DNA of 64,000 nucleotides from Citrobacter youngae (GTDB taxonomy: Bacteria > Pseudomonadota > Gammaproteobacteria > Enterobacterales > Enterobacteriaceae), in the NCBI RefSeq assembly GCF_003818115.1, contig NZ_RPOI01000002.1:1-64000 (forward strand), in the 5' to 3' direction. Below the pieces are notes generated by a model. That model was given only the letters and a program-made list of their open reading frames with translations, was not told where the DNA came from and did no database searches. A program made the translations under genes and the position numbers. Positions within the stretch are counted from its first letter, which is position 1. Every line of letters starts with the position of its first letter. Positions 25,173 to 34,510 of the stretch are shown piece after piece.

Positions 25173-25493
25173 TCATTTATATTCAATATTAAGAATTGCC
25201 AGATTTTTCTGTTCATTAAGGTACTGCATTCTCATACTGGCAATTTGCTGGAGGCTTTCAGGGGCCATCGTTATCTGTTGTGTGTTATAGCGACTACTCC
25301 GTAACTTGCCATCACGTATACATGACACTTCAATCTGCTGTTGTTGCGAGCTCACATCACAAGGCGATTCAACTATTGCGCCACGAAAATGGATAATCCC
25401 GCCAGGTGTGATTTGCTGCGCCGTTGCGGGGAAGATAAAAAAAGAAGTAACACATAAACTGGTACTTAAAATACGTTTTAATAAGGTGCTCAT
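25173..25493 (-). CDS. ymdA: Fimbrial-like secreted protein, YmdA position
   Basis: Secreted 106-residue protein with a signal peptide cleaved near ATAQ|QITP. The mature start GGIIHFRGAIVESPCDV and a later VSCI give the two-cysteine pattern at the N-terminus of type 1 pilin-like subunits. No other pilin gene is next to it. E. coli has ymdA at exactly this place, between csgC and ymdB on the same strand, which is the main reason for the symbol. Function unknown; transcription may continue from csgBAC. Confidence 0.75.
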   Translation of the reverse strand: MSTLLKRILSTSLCVTSFFIFPATAQQITPGGIIHFRGAIVESPCDVSSQQQQIEVSCIRDGKLRSSRYNTQQITMAPESLQQIASMRMQYLNEQKNLAILNIEYK

Positions 25494-25644
25494 AAGGGTT
25501 CCTCAATGATAAACCATCCTTGAGGGATCGAAGTGATCCTTCACCGCTGCGATTAACGACCAAATAAAAACGTTTTCACGTCTCTATATTCATAGAACAG
25601 CACCGCTTTCCCAGCCACACCTTTAAAGCAAATACAGCAAAAAA

Positions 25645-25977
25645 TCATGAGCGATTGCTTGAATCAGGCCACTGCTGGGACAGATGCAATGACTGCCCAT
25701 CCGAAACGGTAACGACAATGTTGACCGTATCTTCAGGTGAAATATTAAAGCTCAGTTTTGTTAATTCAATCGGCCGATTAGCAGGGATCGACAGGCTTGT
25801 TTTCTGTTGCGTTTGGCTTTGCCCCCCCGACCCTTTACGTATGGCAAGAACTTGTACCTCGCACACGCAGGGTTGCGATAATGTCACCTGCGGAATAATG
25901 GTATACATCTCACCTTGCTGGGTTGTATTAAAGGTTATTTGATTTGAAAGCGCGGCAATGAGTAATAGCGTATGCAT
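25645..25977 (-). CDS. csgC: Curli assembly protein CsgC
   Basis: Periplasmic Ig-like chaperone that stops CsgA from forming amyloid inside the cell; 110 residues, same as E. coli. The N-terminal signal peptide is short (MHTLLLIAALSN). The CXC motif of CsgC is present as PCVCEVQ, and the C-terminal VTVSDGQSLHLSQQWP is conserved. Last gene of csgBAC, behind a strong terminator that follows csgA and probably lowers its expression. Confidence 0.95.
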   Translation of the reverse strand: MHTLLLIAALSNQITFNTTQQGEMYTIIPQVTLSQPCVCEVQVLAIRKGSGGQSQTQQKTSLSIPANRPIELTKLSFNISPEDTVNIVVTVSDGQSLHLSQQWPDSSNRS

Positions 25978-25986
25978 AATATGCTC

Positions 25987-26020
25987 CCGAAAAAAAACAG
26001 GGCTTTCGCCCTGTTTATTA
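25987..26020 (-). terminator. Terminator after csgA
   Basis: AACAGGGC pairs with GCCCTGTT around TTTC (25997-26017); on the minus strand it is followed by a T-run. It lies between csgA and csgC. Confidence 0.85.
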
Positions 26021-26037
26021 TCAGTTATAAAACTGAA

Positions 26038-26487
26038 TTAGTGCTGGTTAGCTGTCGCATTGTTGCCATAACCAACCTGCTGAATCAGAACATTCGAGTC
26101 AGATGCAGTCTGATTAACCACCGCACCGTTACGACCACCGAACTGAGTTACACTGATGTCAGCATTTTTTGCATTCCACTGATTGATATCAGCGCTGTTC
26201 TGGAAGCCAGTCTGTTTCAGGCTAATGGTACTGTCATCAGCACCTTGCCCGACGGTAGCACCGTTACCATGTCCGTGTTGTGTGATGGTCACGTCTGATT
26301 TACGTGCATCACTTTGCAGCGCATTCGCAACGTTACTTGACCCATATTGGTAAATACTCAATGAAGAGTCCGGGCCATAATTACTACCGCCACCATGATG
26401 ATTGCCGCCCCATTGCGGAACAACACCTGCCAGAGCACTGCCAGAAACTACGATTGCTGCGAATGCTGCCACTTTTAAAAGTTTCAT
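26038..26487 (-). CDS. csgA: Major curlin subunit CsgA
   Basis: Secreted functional amyloid that forms the curli fibre. 149 residues (E. coli 151). The signal peptide is cut after SALA before GVVPQWGG. A Gly/His/Asn-rich secretion segment (about 21-42) leads into five repeats of the S-X5-Q-X4-N-X5-Q type, beginning at SSLSIYQ, SDVTITQ, STISLKQ, ADISVTQ and SNVLIQQ; the fourth starts with Ala in place of Ser. Exported by CsgG with CsgE and CsgF and nucleated by CsgB. Confidence 0.98.
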   Translation of the reverse strand: MKLLKVAAFAAIVVSGSALAGVVPQWGGNHHGGGSNYGPDSSLSIYQYGSSNVANALQSDARKSDVTITQHGHGNGATVGQGADDSTISLKQTGFQNSADINQWNAKNADISVTQFGGRNGAVVNQTASDSNVLIQQVGYGNNATANQH

Positions 26488-26527
26488 GGTAAACCCCCAT
26501 CGGATTGATTTAAACGTCGTTTACGGA

Positions 26528-26983
26528 TTAGCGTTGAGTAACGCGAATTGCCATTTGCGACTGTCTCTGCACCACAACTGCTGTTTTTTGTGTACCGTAC
26601 TGGGTAATATTTGCTTTATTACCAGAACCTTTCTGGATAATCATCGCTGTATTACCGTAAGAACTTTGTTTAATACTCGCATCATTGGAGCTGCCCGTTT
26701 GATCAATATATGCAAAATTATATGATCCTGTCTGATCTGTTCTCGCCCGGTTACCTGAACCTTCTTGCGAAATGACCGACAATAACTTGCTGCCCTCCTG
26801 GCGAGTATTTGCACTGTTAGCAGTGCCAACCTGACCAATAATGGCTGCCTGATTAAATGAAGACTTACTTAATTCATTTACCGCAAAGTTATATTCTGAA
26901 TTAGCTAAATCATAACTGGTTGCGGATGCAATCCCAGGCACACCCAGTATTGTAAACATCATAAATAACAACTTGTTTTTCAT
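26528..26983 (-). CDS. csgB: Curlin nucleator CsgB
   Basis: Outer-surface minor curlin that nucleates CsgA; 151 residues, as in E. coli. The signal peptide ends near IASA|TSYDL. Five imperfect curlin repeats follow; the last (TAVVVQRQSQMAIRVTQR) is Arg-rich and anchors the protein to the cell surface. The start MKNKLLFMM follows GGTGAC and is 9 codons inside a longer open frame. First gene of csgBAC, driven by CsgD (see box at 27108). Confidence 0.97.
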   Translation of the reverse strand: MKNKLLFMMFTILGVPGIASATSYDLANSEYNFAVNELSKSSFNQAAIIGQVGTANSANTRQEGSKLLSVISQEGSGNRARTDQTGSYNFAYIDQTGSSNDASIKQSSYGNTAMIIQKGSGNKANITQYGTQKTAVVVQRQSQMAIRVTQR

Positions 26984-27107
26984 GCTGTCACCCTGGACCT
27001 GGTCGTACATGAAGTTAAATTAATTACCACTCAAATTGTTGTTAACATGACTTACATTTGTTAACGCCACGTTACGATGAAGAGTATGTCCGTTGAAACA
27101 TTTTAAA

Positions 27108-27118
27108 TAACTCACCCG
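27108..27118 (-). promoter_or_regulatory. CsgD box upstream of csgB
   Basis: The minus strand reads CGGGTGAGTTA, a perfect match to the CsgD consensus CGGGKGAGNKA, about 125 bp before the csgB start codon. This is the site by which CsgD activates csgBAC in E. coli. Confidence 0.85.
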
Positions 27119-27562
27119 CGAGTGGTATTTTGATATCCAGATTCACCCCAAAGTACTAATTAACAGTGAATAACACCGCTACAGGTATAGGTTTTATTTT
27201 TATTTCTCAATCAGAAATGAATTTCTATGCAGTCACTGAAAAAGTGCATTTTCCGCGATTTCAGGGCTTCGCAGCACCGTGTCGTGATAGTCATCGATGC
27301 AAGTCGTGACAAAGGTCAGTTTTTTCCTCTTAAAATTGTCCAACGTAAAGTGGGACAAAGAATTTAGAATTCATTAGAAATCTAAAACTCGCTAATCATT
27401 AATTAAAACCTTATAAATCAATAAATTATTATAATTTGTATGATTTTTTAAATCTATGCAGTAACGGTAAAATGTACAACTTTCCTATCAAATCTAAACT
27501 CCAATAAAACCTAAAAATCACATTTTAATATATAATTTTACATCCTGTTACATGTTTAACAC

Positions 27563-27596
27563 TTGCTTTAAGATTTGTAATAGCTAGATTGAAATC
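27563..27596 (+). promoter_or_regulatory. csgD: csgD promoter
   Basis: TAGATT at 27585-27590 corresponds to the -10 of E. coli csgD and TTGCTT at 27563-27568 is a weak -35. By alignment the transcript begins near 27596, 148 bases before the start codon. The context GGCTAGATT-like is sigma-S/sigma-70 compatible. Inferred from conservation. Confidence 0.7.
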
Positions 27597-27743
27597 AGTT
27601 GAAGTCCATTTGTTTTAATATTTTCACCCCTTTGGGTCGATATTTTATTTCTACACAGCAGTGCAGCATCTGTCAGTACTTCTGGTGCCTCTATTTTAGT
27701 AGAGACAGCTGTCAGGTGTGCGACTAAAAAGTGGAGTTTCATC

Positions 27744-28394
27744 ATGTTTAATGAAGTCCATAGCATTCATGGTCATACATTATTGTTGATCACGAAACCT
27801 TCTTTGCAGGCAACTGCATTATTACAACATTTAAAACAATCACTGGCGCTAACCGGAAAACTACATAATATTCAACGTTCTCTGGATGATATTTCCTCCA
27901 GCTGCATTGTTTTACTGGATATGATGGAGGCAGATAAAAAACTGATCCATTACTGGCAAGATAATTTGAGCAGAAAAAACAACAATATAAAGACGTTATT
28001 GTTGAATACCCCTGATGACTACCCTTATCGGGATATCGAAAACTGGCCACATATCAATGGCGTGTTTTACGCAACTGAAGACGAACAGCGTGTTGTTAGC
28101 GGCTTGCAGGGTGTCTTACGCGGTGAATGTTACTTCACGCAAAAGCTTGCCAGTTATCTGATCACGCATTCTGGAAATTATCGTTATAACAGCACGGAAT
28201 CAGCGCTGCTGACACACCGTGAAAAAGAGATACTTAATAAATTGCGTATCGGCGCCTCAAATATTGAAATCGCTCGCTCACTATTTATCAGTGAAAATAC
28301 GGTAAAAACACATCTTTATAATCTTTTCAAAAAGATAGCTGTCAAAAATCGTACGCAGGCGGTCTCATGGGCCAATGATAACCTCAGGCGATAA
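27744..28394 (+). CDS. csgD: Biofilm master regulator CsgD
   Basis: LuxR/FixJ-type transcription factor that activates csgBAC and, through the cyclase DgcC, cellulose. 216 residues, as in E. coli. The N-terminal receiver-like domain lacks the full acidic pocket. The C-terminal helix-turn-helix runs from [19 protein letters not shown] through [14 protein letters not shown]. First gene of csgDEFG. Regulated by RpoS, OmpR, MlrA and cyclic di-GMP in E. coli; mlrA itself is 26 kb away in this window. Confidence 0.98.
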   Translation: MFNEVHSIHGHTLLLITKPSLQATALLQHLKQSLALTGKLHNIQRSLDDISSSCIVLLDMMEADKKLIHYWQDNLSRKNNNIKTLLLNTPDDYPYRDIENWPHINGVFYATEDEQRVVSGLQGVLRGECYFTQKLASYLITHSGNYRYNSTESALLTHREKEILNKLRIGASNIEIARSLFISENTVKTHLYNLFKKIAVKNRTQAVSWANDNLRR

Positions 28395-28398
28395 AGCC

Positions 28399-28797
28399 AT
28401 GAAACGCTATTTGACCTGGATTGTGGCAGCAAATTTATTCTTTGCTGCCGGGAATTTGCACGCGGCTACAAGCGTAGAAGTGGAGGTTCCCGGACTGTTA
28501 ACTGACCACACTGTCTCTTCAATCGGGCATGATTTTTATCGTGCATTTAGTGACAAGTGGGAAAGTGAGTACACAGGAAATTTAACTATCAATGAAAGAC
28601 CCAGTGCGCGTTGGGGAAGTTGGATCACCATAACGGTCAATCAGGACGTTATCTTCCAGACTTTTTTATTCCCCACGAAAAGAGACTTCGACAAAATTGT
28701 CGTCTTCGCATTGGCACAAACTGAGGAAGCATTAAATCGCCGGCAAATAGATCAAACACTATTAAGCACGAGCGATTTAGCGCGCGATGAATTCTAA
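28399..28797 (+). CDS. csgE: Curli secretion specificity factor CsgE
   Basis: Periplasmic protein whose nonamer caps the CsgG channel and brings CsgA to it. 132 residues (E. coli 129). A signal peptide ends near [13 protein letters not shown], with about three extra residues compared with E. coli. The body ([31 protein letters not shown]) is almost identical. The start lies 4 bases after the csgD stop. Confidence 0.96.
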   Translation: MKRYLTWIVAANLFFAAGNLHAATSVEVEVPGLLTDHTVSSIGHDFYRAFSDKWESEYTGNLTINERPSARWGSWITITVNQDVIFQTFLFPTKRDFDKIVVFALAQTEEALNRRQIDQTLLSTSDLARDEF

Positions 28798-28822
28798 AAC
28801 ATGATTTTGTCCGGAGGCTTTC

Positions 28823-29236
28823 ATGCGTGTCAAACATGCAGTGGTTTTGCTCATGCTAATTTCACCATTAAGTTGGGCCGGAAACATGACGTTCCAGTTC
28901 CGAAATCCAAACTTTGGTGGCAACCCGAATAACGGCGCTTTTTTGTTGAACAGCGCTCAGGCGCAGAACTCCTATAAAGATCCGAGCTATAGCGATTACG
29001 GAATTGAAACACCGTCAGCGCTGGATAACTTTACTCAGGCGATTCAGTCACAAATTCTCGGCGGCCTGCTCACCAACATTAATACCGGTAAGCCGGGAAG
29101 AATGGTGACCAATGATTTTATCATTGATATCGCTAACCGGGACGGGCAGCTGCAATTGAATGTTACCGACAGGAAATCGGGAAAAACATCAACGATCGAA
29201 GTGTCGGGTTTACAAACACAGTCAACCGATTTCTAA
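28823..29236 (+). CDS. csgF: Curli assembly factor CsgF
   Basis: Surface-exposed partner of CsgG that couples export to nucleation by CsgB. 137 residues (E. coli 138). The signal peptide is cut after SWA before [20 protein letters not shown], the segment that inserts into the CsgG pore to form a second constriction. A GGAGG ribosome site precedes the start. Confidence 0.96.
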   Translation: MRVKHAVVLLMLISPLSWAGNMTFQFRNPNFGGNPNNGAFLLNSAQAQNSYKDPSYSDYGIETPSALDNFTQAIQSQILGGLLTNINTGKPGRMVTNDFIIDIANRDGQLQLNVTDRKSGKTSTIEVSGLQTQSTDF

Positions 29237-29261
29237 GCCATAGCCACGAAAGGAAAAAATC

Positions 29262-30095
29262 ATGCAGCGCTTACTTATAATGGTTGCAGTATTTTTACTC
29301 AGCGGATGCTTAACGTCCCCACCGCAAGAAGCCGCTAAACCGACATTAATGCCTCGCGCCCAAAGTTACAAAGACTTGACGCATCTCCCGATGCCTACGG
29401 GTAAAATCTTTGTATCGGTTTACAATATCCAGGATGAAACTGGTCAGTTTAAACCTTATCCGGCAAGTAACTTCTCCACTGCCGTACCGCAAAGTGCCAC
29501 GGCAATGCTGGTTACCGCACTGAAAGATTCGCGTTGGTTCGTCCCGCTGGAGCGTCAGGGATTACAGAACTTACTGAACGAACGAAAAATCATCCGTGCG
29601 GCACAGGAAAACGGCACGGTTGCCATTAACAACCGAATTCCGCTGCAATCATTAACCGCAGCTAACGTGATGGTGGAAGGTTCAATCATCGGCTATGAAA
29701 GCAACGTTAAATCAGGTGGTGTCGGCGCGCGTTATTTCGGTATTGGTGCCGATACGCAATATCAACTCGACCAGATAGCGGTAAACCTGCGCGTAGTTAA
29801 CGTCAGTACCGGTGAGATCCTTTCTTCGGTCAATACCAGTAAAACCATCCTGTCTTATGAAGTGCAGGCAGGGGTATTCCGTTTCATTGACTACCAACGG
29901 CTTCTGGAAGGGGAAATTGGTTATACCTCTAACGAACCGGTCATGCTTTGCCTGATGTCAGCCATTGAAACTGGCGTTATCTTCCTGATAAATGACGGTA
30001 TCGATCGCGGCTTGTGGGATTTGCAGGATAAGAAACAAGTTGATAACGACATTCTGGTCAAATACCGCCATATGTCGGTACCTCCAGAGTCCTGA
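29262..30095 (+). CDS. csgG: Curli secretion channel CsgG
   Basis: Outer-membrane lipoprotein that forms a nonameric pore for curlin export. 277 residues, as in E. coli. The lipobox LLSGC puts the lipidated cysteine at residue 16. The constriction-loop region (YKDLTHLPMPTGKIFVSVYNIQDETGQFKPYP) keeps the Tyr-Asn-Phe pattern in the N-terminal third. Last gene of csgDEFG, followed by a bidirectional terminator. Confidence 0.97.
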   Translation: MQRLLIMVAVFLLSGCLTSPPQEAAKPTLMPRAQSYKDLTHLPMPTGKIFVSVYNIQDETGQFKPYPASNFSTAVPQSATAMLVTALKDSRWFVPLERQGLQNLLNERKIIRAAQENGTVAINNRIPLQSLTAANVMVEGSIIGYESNVKSGGVGARYFGIGADTQYQLDQIAVNLRVVNVSTGEILSSVNTSKTILSYEVQAGVFRFIDYQRLLEGEIGYTSNEPVMLCLMSAIETGVIFLINDGIDRGLWDLQDKKQVDNDILVKYRHMSVPPES

Positions 30096-30110
30096 TACTA
30101 AAAAGAGAAT

Positions 30111-30142
30111 AAAAAGCGTGAGAGGGCCCTCACGCTTTTTTT
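30111..30142. terminator. Bidirectional terminator between csgG and ycdZ
   Basis: AAAGCGTGAG pairs with CTCACGCTTT around AGGGCC (about 30113-30137), flanked by A and T runs. The T-run touches the ycdZ stop codon, so both convergent genes may use it. Confidence 0.9.
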
Positions 30143-30623
30143 ATTTACTGGTCAGCGTGGATGAAGCCGGGTTTTCGCGACGTGATGCCAGCCACAATCC
30201 GCTGTTTTTCATCGCATAGCCGAATACCAGACCTAGCGCCAGAGACGGCACAACCAGTTGCCAATCCCCTTGCCCTGCAAACGTTGCGCATGCGCCAATA
30301 AACGTGCCTGGCACAAATGAAAGCAGCCATTGCTTTGCCTGGATACACATCATAAATGCGACAATTCCCGTCATGACATAGCCAAGGATGTCCATATGTG
30401 GGGCAAGTGCACTACCATTAATAATCACCAACGCCCACACCACACCGCTTAGCAGCGTACACGCCGAGATCCACAGCCCTTTCAGTCCACCTTGTGGGCA
30501 GGCAAAATAGGCTGTACAGCCCAGGAAGCCAGCCCAACTGAGTAAACCAAGAGAAACGGCCACCCATCCCCAGAGTCCGGAGAGAATGCCCGTTGTGATT
30601 GCAATAGAGAGAAGTATGTTCAT
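30141..30623 (-). CDS. ycdZ: Inner-membrane protein YcdZ (DUF1097)
   Basis: Membrane protein of 160 residues with about five hydrophobic segments, matching E. coli YcdZ closely (start MNILLSIAITTGILSGLWGW; CTAYFACPQGGLKGL; VPGTFIGACATFAGQGDW). Function unknown. The last residues diverge from E. coli. It converges on csgG; ycdY lies upstream on the same strand across 100 bp. Confidence 0.92.
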   Translation of the reverse strand: MNILLSIAITTGILSGLWGWVAVSLGLLSWAGFLGCTAYFACPQGGLKGLWISACTLLSGVVWALVIINGSALAPHMDILGYVMTGIVAFMMCIQAKQWLLSFVPGTFIGACATFAGQGDWQLVVPSLALGLVFGYAMKNSGLWLASRRENPASSTLTSK

Positions 30624-30724
30624 GCCGCGCATCTTAGCAGAAAAACGGCATGGTAATGAGATCGTGCACACAATTCATGCAATATGATGAATTGCGTTGC
30701 AGTATATAGTGACTTAAATCACAT

Positions 30725-31279
30725 TTATTCGTCTGTATCTTCCTGTAATTCATCCCACATTGCACTAATTGCATCGCGCGTCAGTGGCGCCATAGTTCGC
30801 CAGAAAGCGGTATTCGCATGCGCCTCAACTTTACCAAGGAACGTGTCGCACCAGGGAAGCAGGTAGTCAACAAACAAGGTTTCCAGTGCTTCACTCTCAT
30901 CTTCTGCGGACTGGTCTTCAAGCCAGGATGCCGCCAGCAACAAGGTACCAATATGATCGGCAGGTGTATCCGCCAGCGGCATTCCACGCGCAGACAGGAA
31001 TGCACGAACATCCGCTTCCTTCGCCCCTTCTACCCAGGCGCTACGATAAGGCGGCACTGAACACTCTTTCCCGACAAACAGCGCGTTGTAATCTGCAGCA
31101 AGCTGGGGCATATCACAGCTTTTCTGCAAACGGGCCAACAGCTCATCCTGTTCCAGTGGCCAGTTAGCAGACAGTTTACCTTCGCTAATCAAGGTAAACA
31201 GGGGAACCAGTAAAGGGTCCTGCGGTTGGCGGTAAAACAGCGAGCCCAGTACACGGCACAGGATAGAAAACTCGTTCAT
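30725..31279 (-). CDS. ycdY: TorD-family chaperone YcdY
   Basis: Cytoplasmic redox-enzyme maturation chaperone of the TorD/DmsD group, 184 residues as in E. coli. All-helical; the conserved motif is seen as AVPPYR-type CSVPPYRSAWVEG and DHIGTLLLAASWL. In E. coli it helps the neighbouring YcdX acquire zinc and influences swarming. It starts 24 bp after the ycdX stop and is probably cotranscribed. Confidence 0.93.
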   Translation of the reverse strand: MNEFSILCRVLGSLFYRQPQDPLLVPLFTLISEGKLSANWPLEQDELLARLQKSCDMPQLAADYNALFVGKECSVPPYRSAWVEGAKEADVRAFLSARGMPLADTPADHIGTLLLAASWLEDQSAEDESEALETLFVDYLLPWCDTFLGKVEAHANTAFWRTMAPLTRDAISAMWDELQEDTDE

Positions 31280-31302
31280 TGATATATTCCAGTTAGTAAC
31301 AA

Positions 31303-32118
<816 letters not shown>

Positions 32119-32156
32119 TTAGTCGAAACCCGGCGCTGGCCGGGTTGACATTGATA

Positions 32157-33095
32157 TCAGTAACCCCGAACGCGATCGACCTGACCGGTAACCGCTTTTC
32201 CACTTTCCAGGCTCAGGATTGTACGAGAAATATAATCCACCGCTTCCGCTGGGCGCGTTACCGCAGCAATGTGCGGCGTCATCGCCACACGCGGGTGTTT
32301 CCACAATGGGTTGTCTTCCGGTAGCGGTTCTCGGCTATAGACATCCAGCATCGCACCTTTCAGTTTTCCGCTATCCAACGATGCCAGAAGATCGTCTTCA
32401 TTGAGATGAACACCACGCGCCAGGTTCAACACATAGGCTCCATCCTGTAATTGATTCAACAGTCCGGCATTAATAATGCCTACCGTTTCTGCCGTATTGG
32501 GCAGAAGATTAATCAGCACACGCGTCTGGCTTAAAAATGCACTCAATTCTTCGGTGCCCGCAAAACTTTCCACACCAGGCCAGGATTTACGGGTACGGCT
32601 CCAACAACGCAGTGGGAACCCCCATGCCTGCAGGCTCTCTGCCACTTTAGCCCCTAATACACCGGCCCCCATGATGCTGATGGTAAATTCATCACGGGTA
32701 TACTCTTGCAACGGCTGCCACTTCGCCTGGGATTTTAATGCCTGATAGTCATCAAAGCGGCGGAACCAGTGCAACACCTGACTCACCGCATACTCCTGCA
32801 TTTGCAGACCCATACCGGTATCTTCCAGACGGAAAAGTGGAATCGAGGTATCCAGCATCTCCGGGTGTGCTTTAAGCTTACTGAGGATGGAGTCCACTCC
32901 GGCTCCCAATGCAAAGACAGCTTTTAACTTTCGCCCTGCCAGCATTTCAACCGGAGGATGCCAGACCAGCGCATAGTCGGCATGGGCATTATCACCCGCT
33001 TTCCACTCGCGAACGTTAGCGCCAGGGATGGCTTTCGTCAGCGCCTTTACCCACCAGGCCGTATCAAATGTAGGGTGATAGAAAATTATTTCCAT
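32157..33095 (-). CDS. ghrA: Glyoxylate/hydroxypyruvate reductase A
   Basis: NADPH-dependent D-2-hydroxyacid dehydrogenase that reduces glyoxylate and hydroxypyruvate; cytoplasmic, 312 residues as in E. coli. The NAD(P) fold shows [16 protein letters not shown]; active-site residues lie in [13 protein letters not shown] (Arg), [12 protein letters not shown] (Glu) and [10 protein letters not shown] (His). It stands next to serX as in E. coli. Confidence 0.96.
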   Translation of the reverse strand: MEIIFYHPTFDTAWWVKALTKAIPGANVREWKAGDNAHADYALVWHPPVEMLAGRKLKAVFALGAGVDSILSKLKAHPEMLDTSIPLFRLEDTGMGLQMQEYAVSQVLHWFRRFDDYQALKSQAKWQPLQEYTRDEFTISIMGAGVLGAKVAESLQAWGFPLRCWSRTRKSWPGVESFAGTEELSAFLSQTRVLINLLPNTAETVGIINAGLLNQLQDGAYVLNLARGVHLNEDDLLASLDSGKLKGAMLDVYSREPLPEDNPLWKHPRVAMTPHIAAVTRPAEAVDYISRTILSLESGKAVTGQVDRVRGY

Positions 33096-33331
33096 ATTGT
33101 CTCCTGAACATTGTTATGCGGAACATTCTCGCACTTATTATCATCATTTTCCGAGGGAACATCAGATTAGCAAATTTCAGAGTGCTGGCAAAAAAAACAA
33201 TTCCCGCTCATTTAAGCCCCATGTTGCTTGAAGTTTGTGTAAATGCACGTTTTTTTGAAAAAGTAGATTGACGCCGGGGCGGTATTTCCCCTACATTAGC
33301 GCCCGTTCCAGCAGTACAGGAACAACAATAT

Positions 33332-33419
33332 GGTGAGGTGTCCGAGTGGCTGAAGGAGCACGCCTGGAAAGTGTGTATACGGCAACGTATCCGGGGTTCG
33401 AATCCCCGCCTCACCGCCA
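33332..33419 (+). tRNA. serX: tRNA-Ser(GGA)
   Basis: An 88-nt class II tRNA with encoded CCA. The acceptor stem GGTGAGG pairs with CCTCACC; discriminator G at 33416; CCA at 33417-33419. The anticodon arm CACGC-CTGGAAA-GTGTG gives anticodon GGA (serine TCC/TCT codons). A long variable arm, TATACGGCAACGTAT, is typical of tRNA-Ser. Nearly identical to E. coli serX, which also sits beside ghrA. On its other side the E. coli order ends and yegS begins. Confidence 0.98.
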
Positions 33420-33427
33420 TATTCGAG

Positions 33428-33461
33428 AAAGAGCTCGTACGCATGTACGGGCTTTTTTTCG
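33428..33461 (+). terminator. Terminator after serX
   Basis: GCTCGTAC and GTACGGGC form a stem around GCAT, followed by TTTTTTT. It lies about 10 bp after the tRNA. Confidence 0.88.
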
Positions 33462-33589
33462 CCTCTGTCCCATACAGACTATCAACCGCCCTCAGAACCC
33501 GTCGATGGATCTTCGCTTTCAGTCAGTTCCTACGCCATATATGCATTCCTGACATACACTAGTTAAAACGATAAAAGTGAGGCAACAGG

Positions 33590-34489
33590 ATGATAGCATT
33601 CCCGGCCAGCTTACTGATCCTGAATGGAAAAAGTGCTGATAACCTTCCCCTGCGTGACGCTATCGCTCAACTGCGCAATGAGAGTGTCGAAATCCATGTT
33701 CGCGTGACCTGGGAAAAAGGCGATGCACAACGTTACGTTGATGAAGCGCTCCGGTTGGGCGTAGCAACGGTGATTGCCGGCGGTGGTGACGGTACCATCA
33801 ACGAAGTATCCACTGCGCTGATCCACTGTCAGGGGGAGAATGTTCCGGCGCTCGGGATTTTGCCATTGGGAACGGCAAATGATTTTGCTACCAGCGTTGG
33901 CATTCCTGAAGCGCTGGACAAGGCATTAAAGCTGGCCATTGCCGGGAATTCGGTAGAGATTGATATGGTGCAGGTCAACGATAAAACCTGCTTTATCAAT
34001 ATGGCGACAGGAGGGTTCGGTACTCGGATCACTACCGAAACACCGGAGAAACTCAAAGCCGCCCTTGGCGGTGTGTCGTACTTTATTCACGGGTTAATGC
34101 GCATGGATACGCTGAAGCCAGACAGTTGCGAAATTCGCGGCGAAAACTTTCACTGGCAGGGGGACGCGCTGGTGATTGGTATTGGCAATGGGCGTCAGGC
34201 CGGTGGTGGACAGCAACTTTGCCCGACAGCGCTCATTAATGACGGCCTGCTGCAACTGCGAATCTTTACCGGTGAGGAGCTGATTCCGGCACTGCTATCG
34301 GCGATAACTCAGTCCGAAGACAATCCGAATATCATTGATGGCACATCATCATGGTTTGATATCCGTGCGCCACATGAAATTACCTTCAATCTGGATGGAG
34401 AACCGCTCAGCGGGCAAGAGTTTCATGTTGAAATCCTGCCTGCAGCCCTGCGCTGCAGGCTACCGCCGGGTTGCCCATTATTGCGCTAA
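33590..34489 (+). CDS. yegS: Lipid kinase YegS
   Basis: Diacylglycerol-kinase-fold enzyme that phosphorylates lipids such as phosphatidylglycerol in vitro. 299 residues, as in E. coli. The nucleotide-binding motif is GGGDGT (about 64-69) and [14 protein letters not shown] follows; [16 protein letters not shown] is the second conserved block. First gene after the junction with the serX block. In E. coli the gat operon follows; here fbaB follows directly in convergent orientation. Confidence 0.95.
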   Translation: MIAFPASLLILNGKSADNLPLRDAIAQLRNESVEIHVRVTWEKGDAQRYVDEALRLGVATVIAGGGDGTINEVSTALIHCQGENVPALGILPLGTANDFATSVGIPEALDKALKLAIAGNSVEIDMVQVNDKTCFINMATGGFGTRITTETPEKLKAALGGVSYFIHGLMRMDTLKPDSCEIRGENFHWQGDALVIGIGNGRQAGGGQQLCPTALINDGLLQLRIFTGEELIPALLSAITQSEDNPNIIDGTSSWFDIRAPHEITFNLDGEPLSGQEFHVEILPAALRCRLPPGCPLLR

Positions 34490-34510
34490 TCCGACGGCAC
34501 TCTACTGACA

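Larger units (their letters stand above)
26984..27743. promoter_or_regulatory. csgB-csgD divergent regulatory region
   Basis: This 760-bp gene-free stretch is as long as the E. coli curli control region, where OmpR, CpxR, IHF, H-NS, MlrA, RstA and others bind. The csgD-proximal 200 bp are nearly identical to E. coli; the middle (about 27,150-27,350) looks less alike. TGTACAACTTT at 27474-27484 resembles half of the MlrA palindrome. The csgD leader of about 148 nt, the target of several small RNAs in E. coli, is well conserved. Confidence 0.85.

Noticed and set aside
26038..26983. Internal repeats in csgA and csgB as possible DNA repeats
   Set aside because: They are the known curlin amyloid repeats at protein level; the DNA copies have diverged.
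27332..27366. AAAATTGTCCA ... GGGACAAAGAATTT as an MlrA site
   Set aside because: The spacing and distance (about 260 bp before the csgD start of transcription) do not fit the E. coli MlrA site; the half-site at 27474 is better placed.
33338..33562. Open frames over serX and its terminator
   Set aside because: They are read through the tRNA gene and are not coding.
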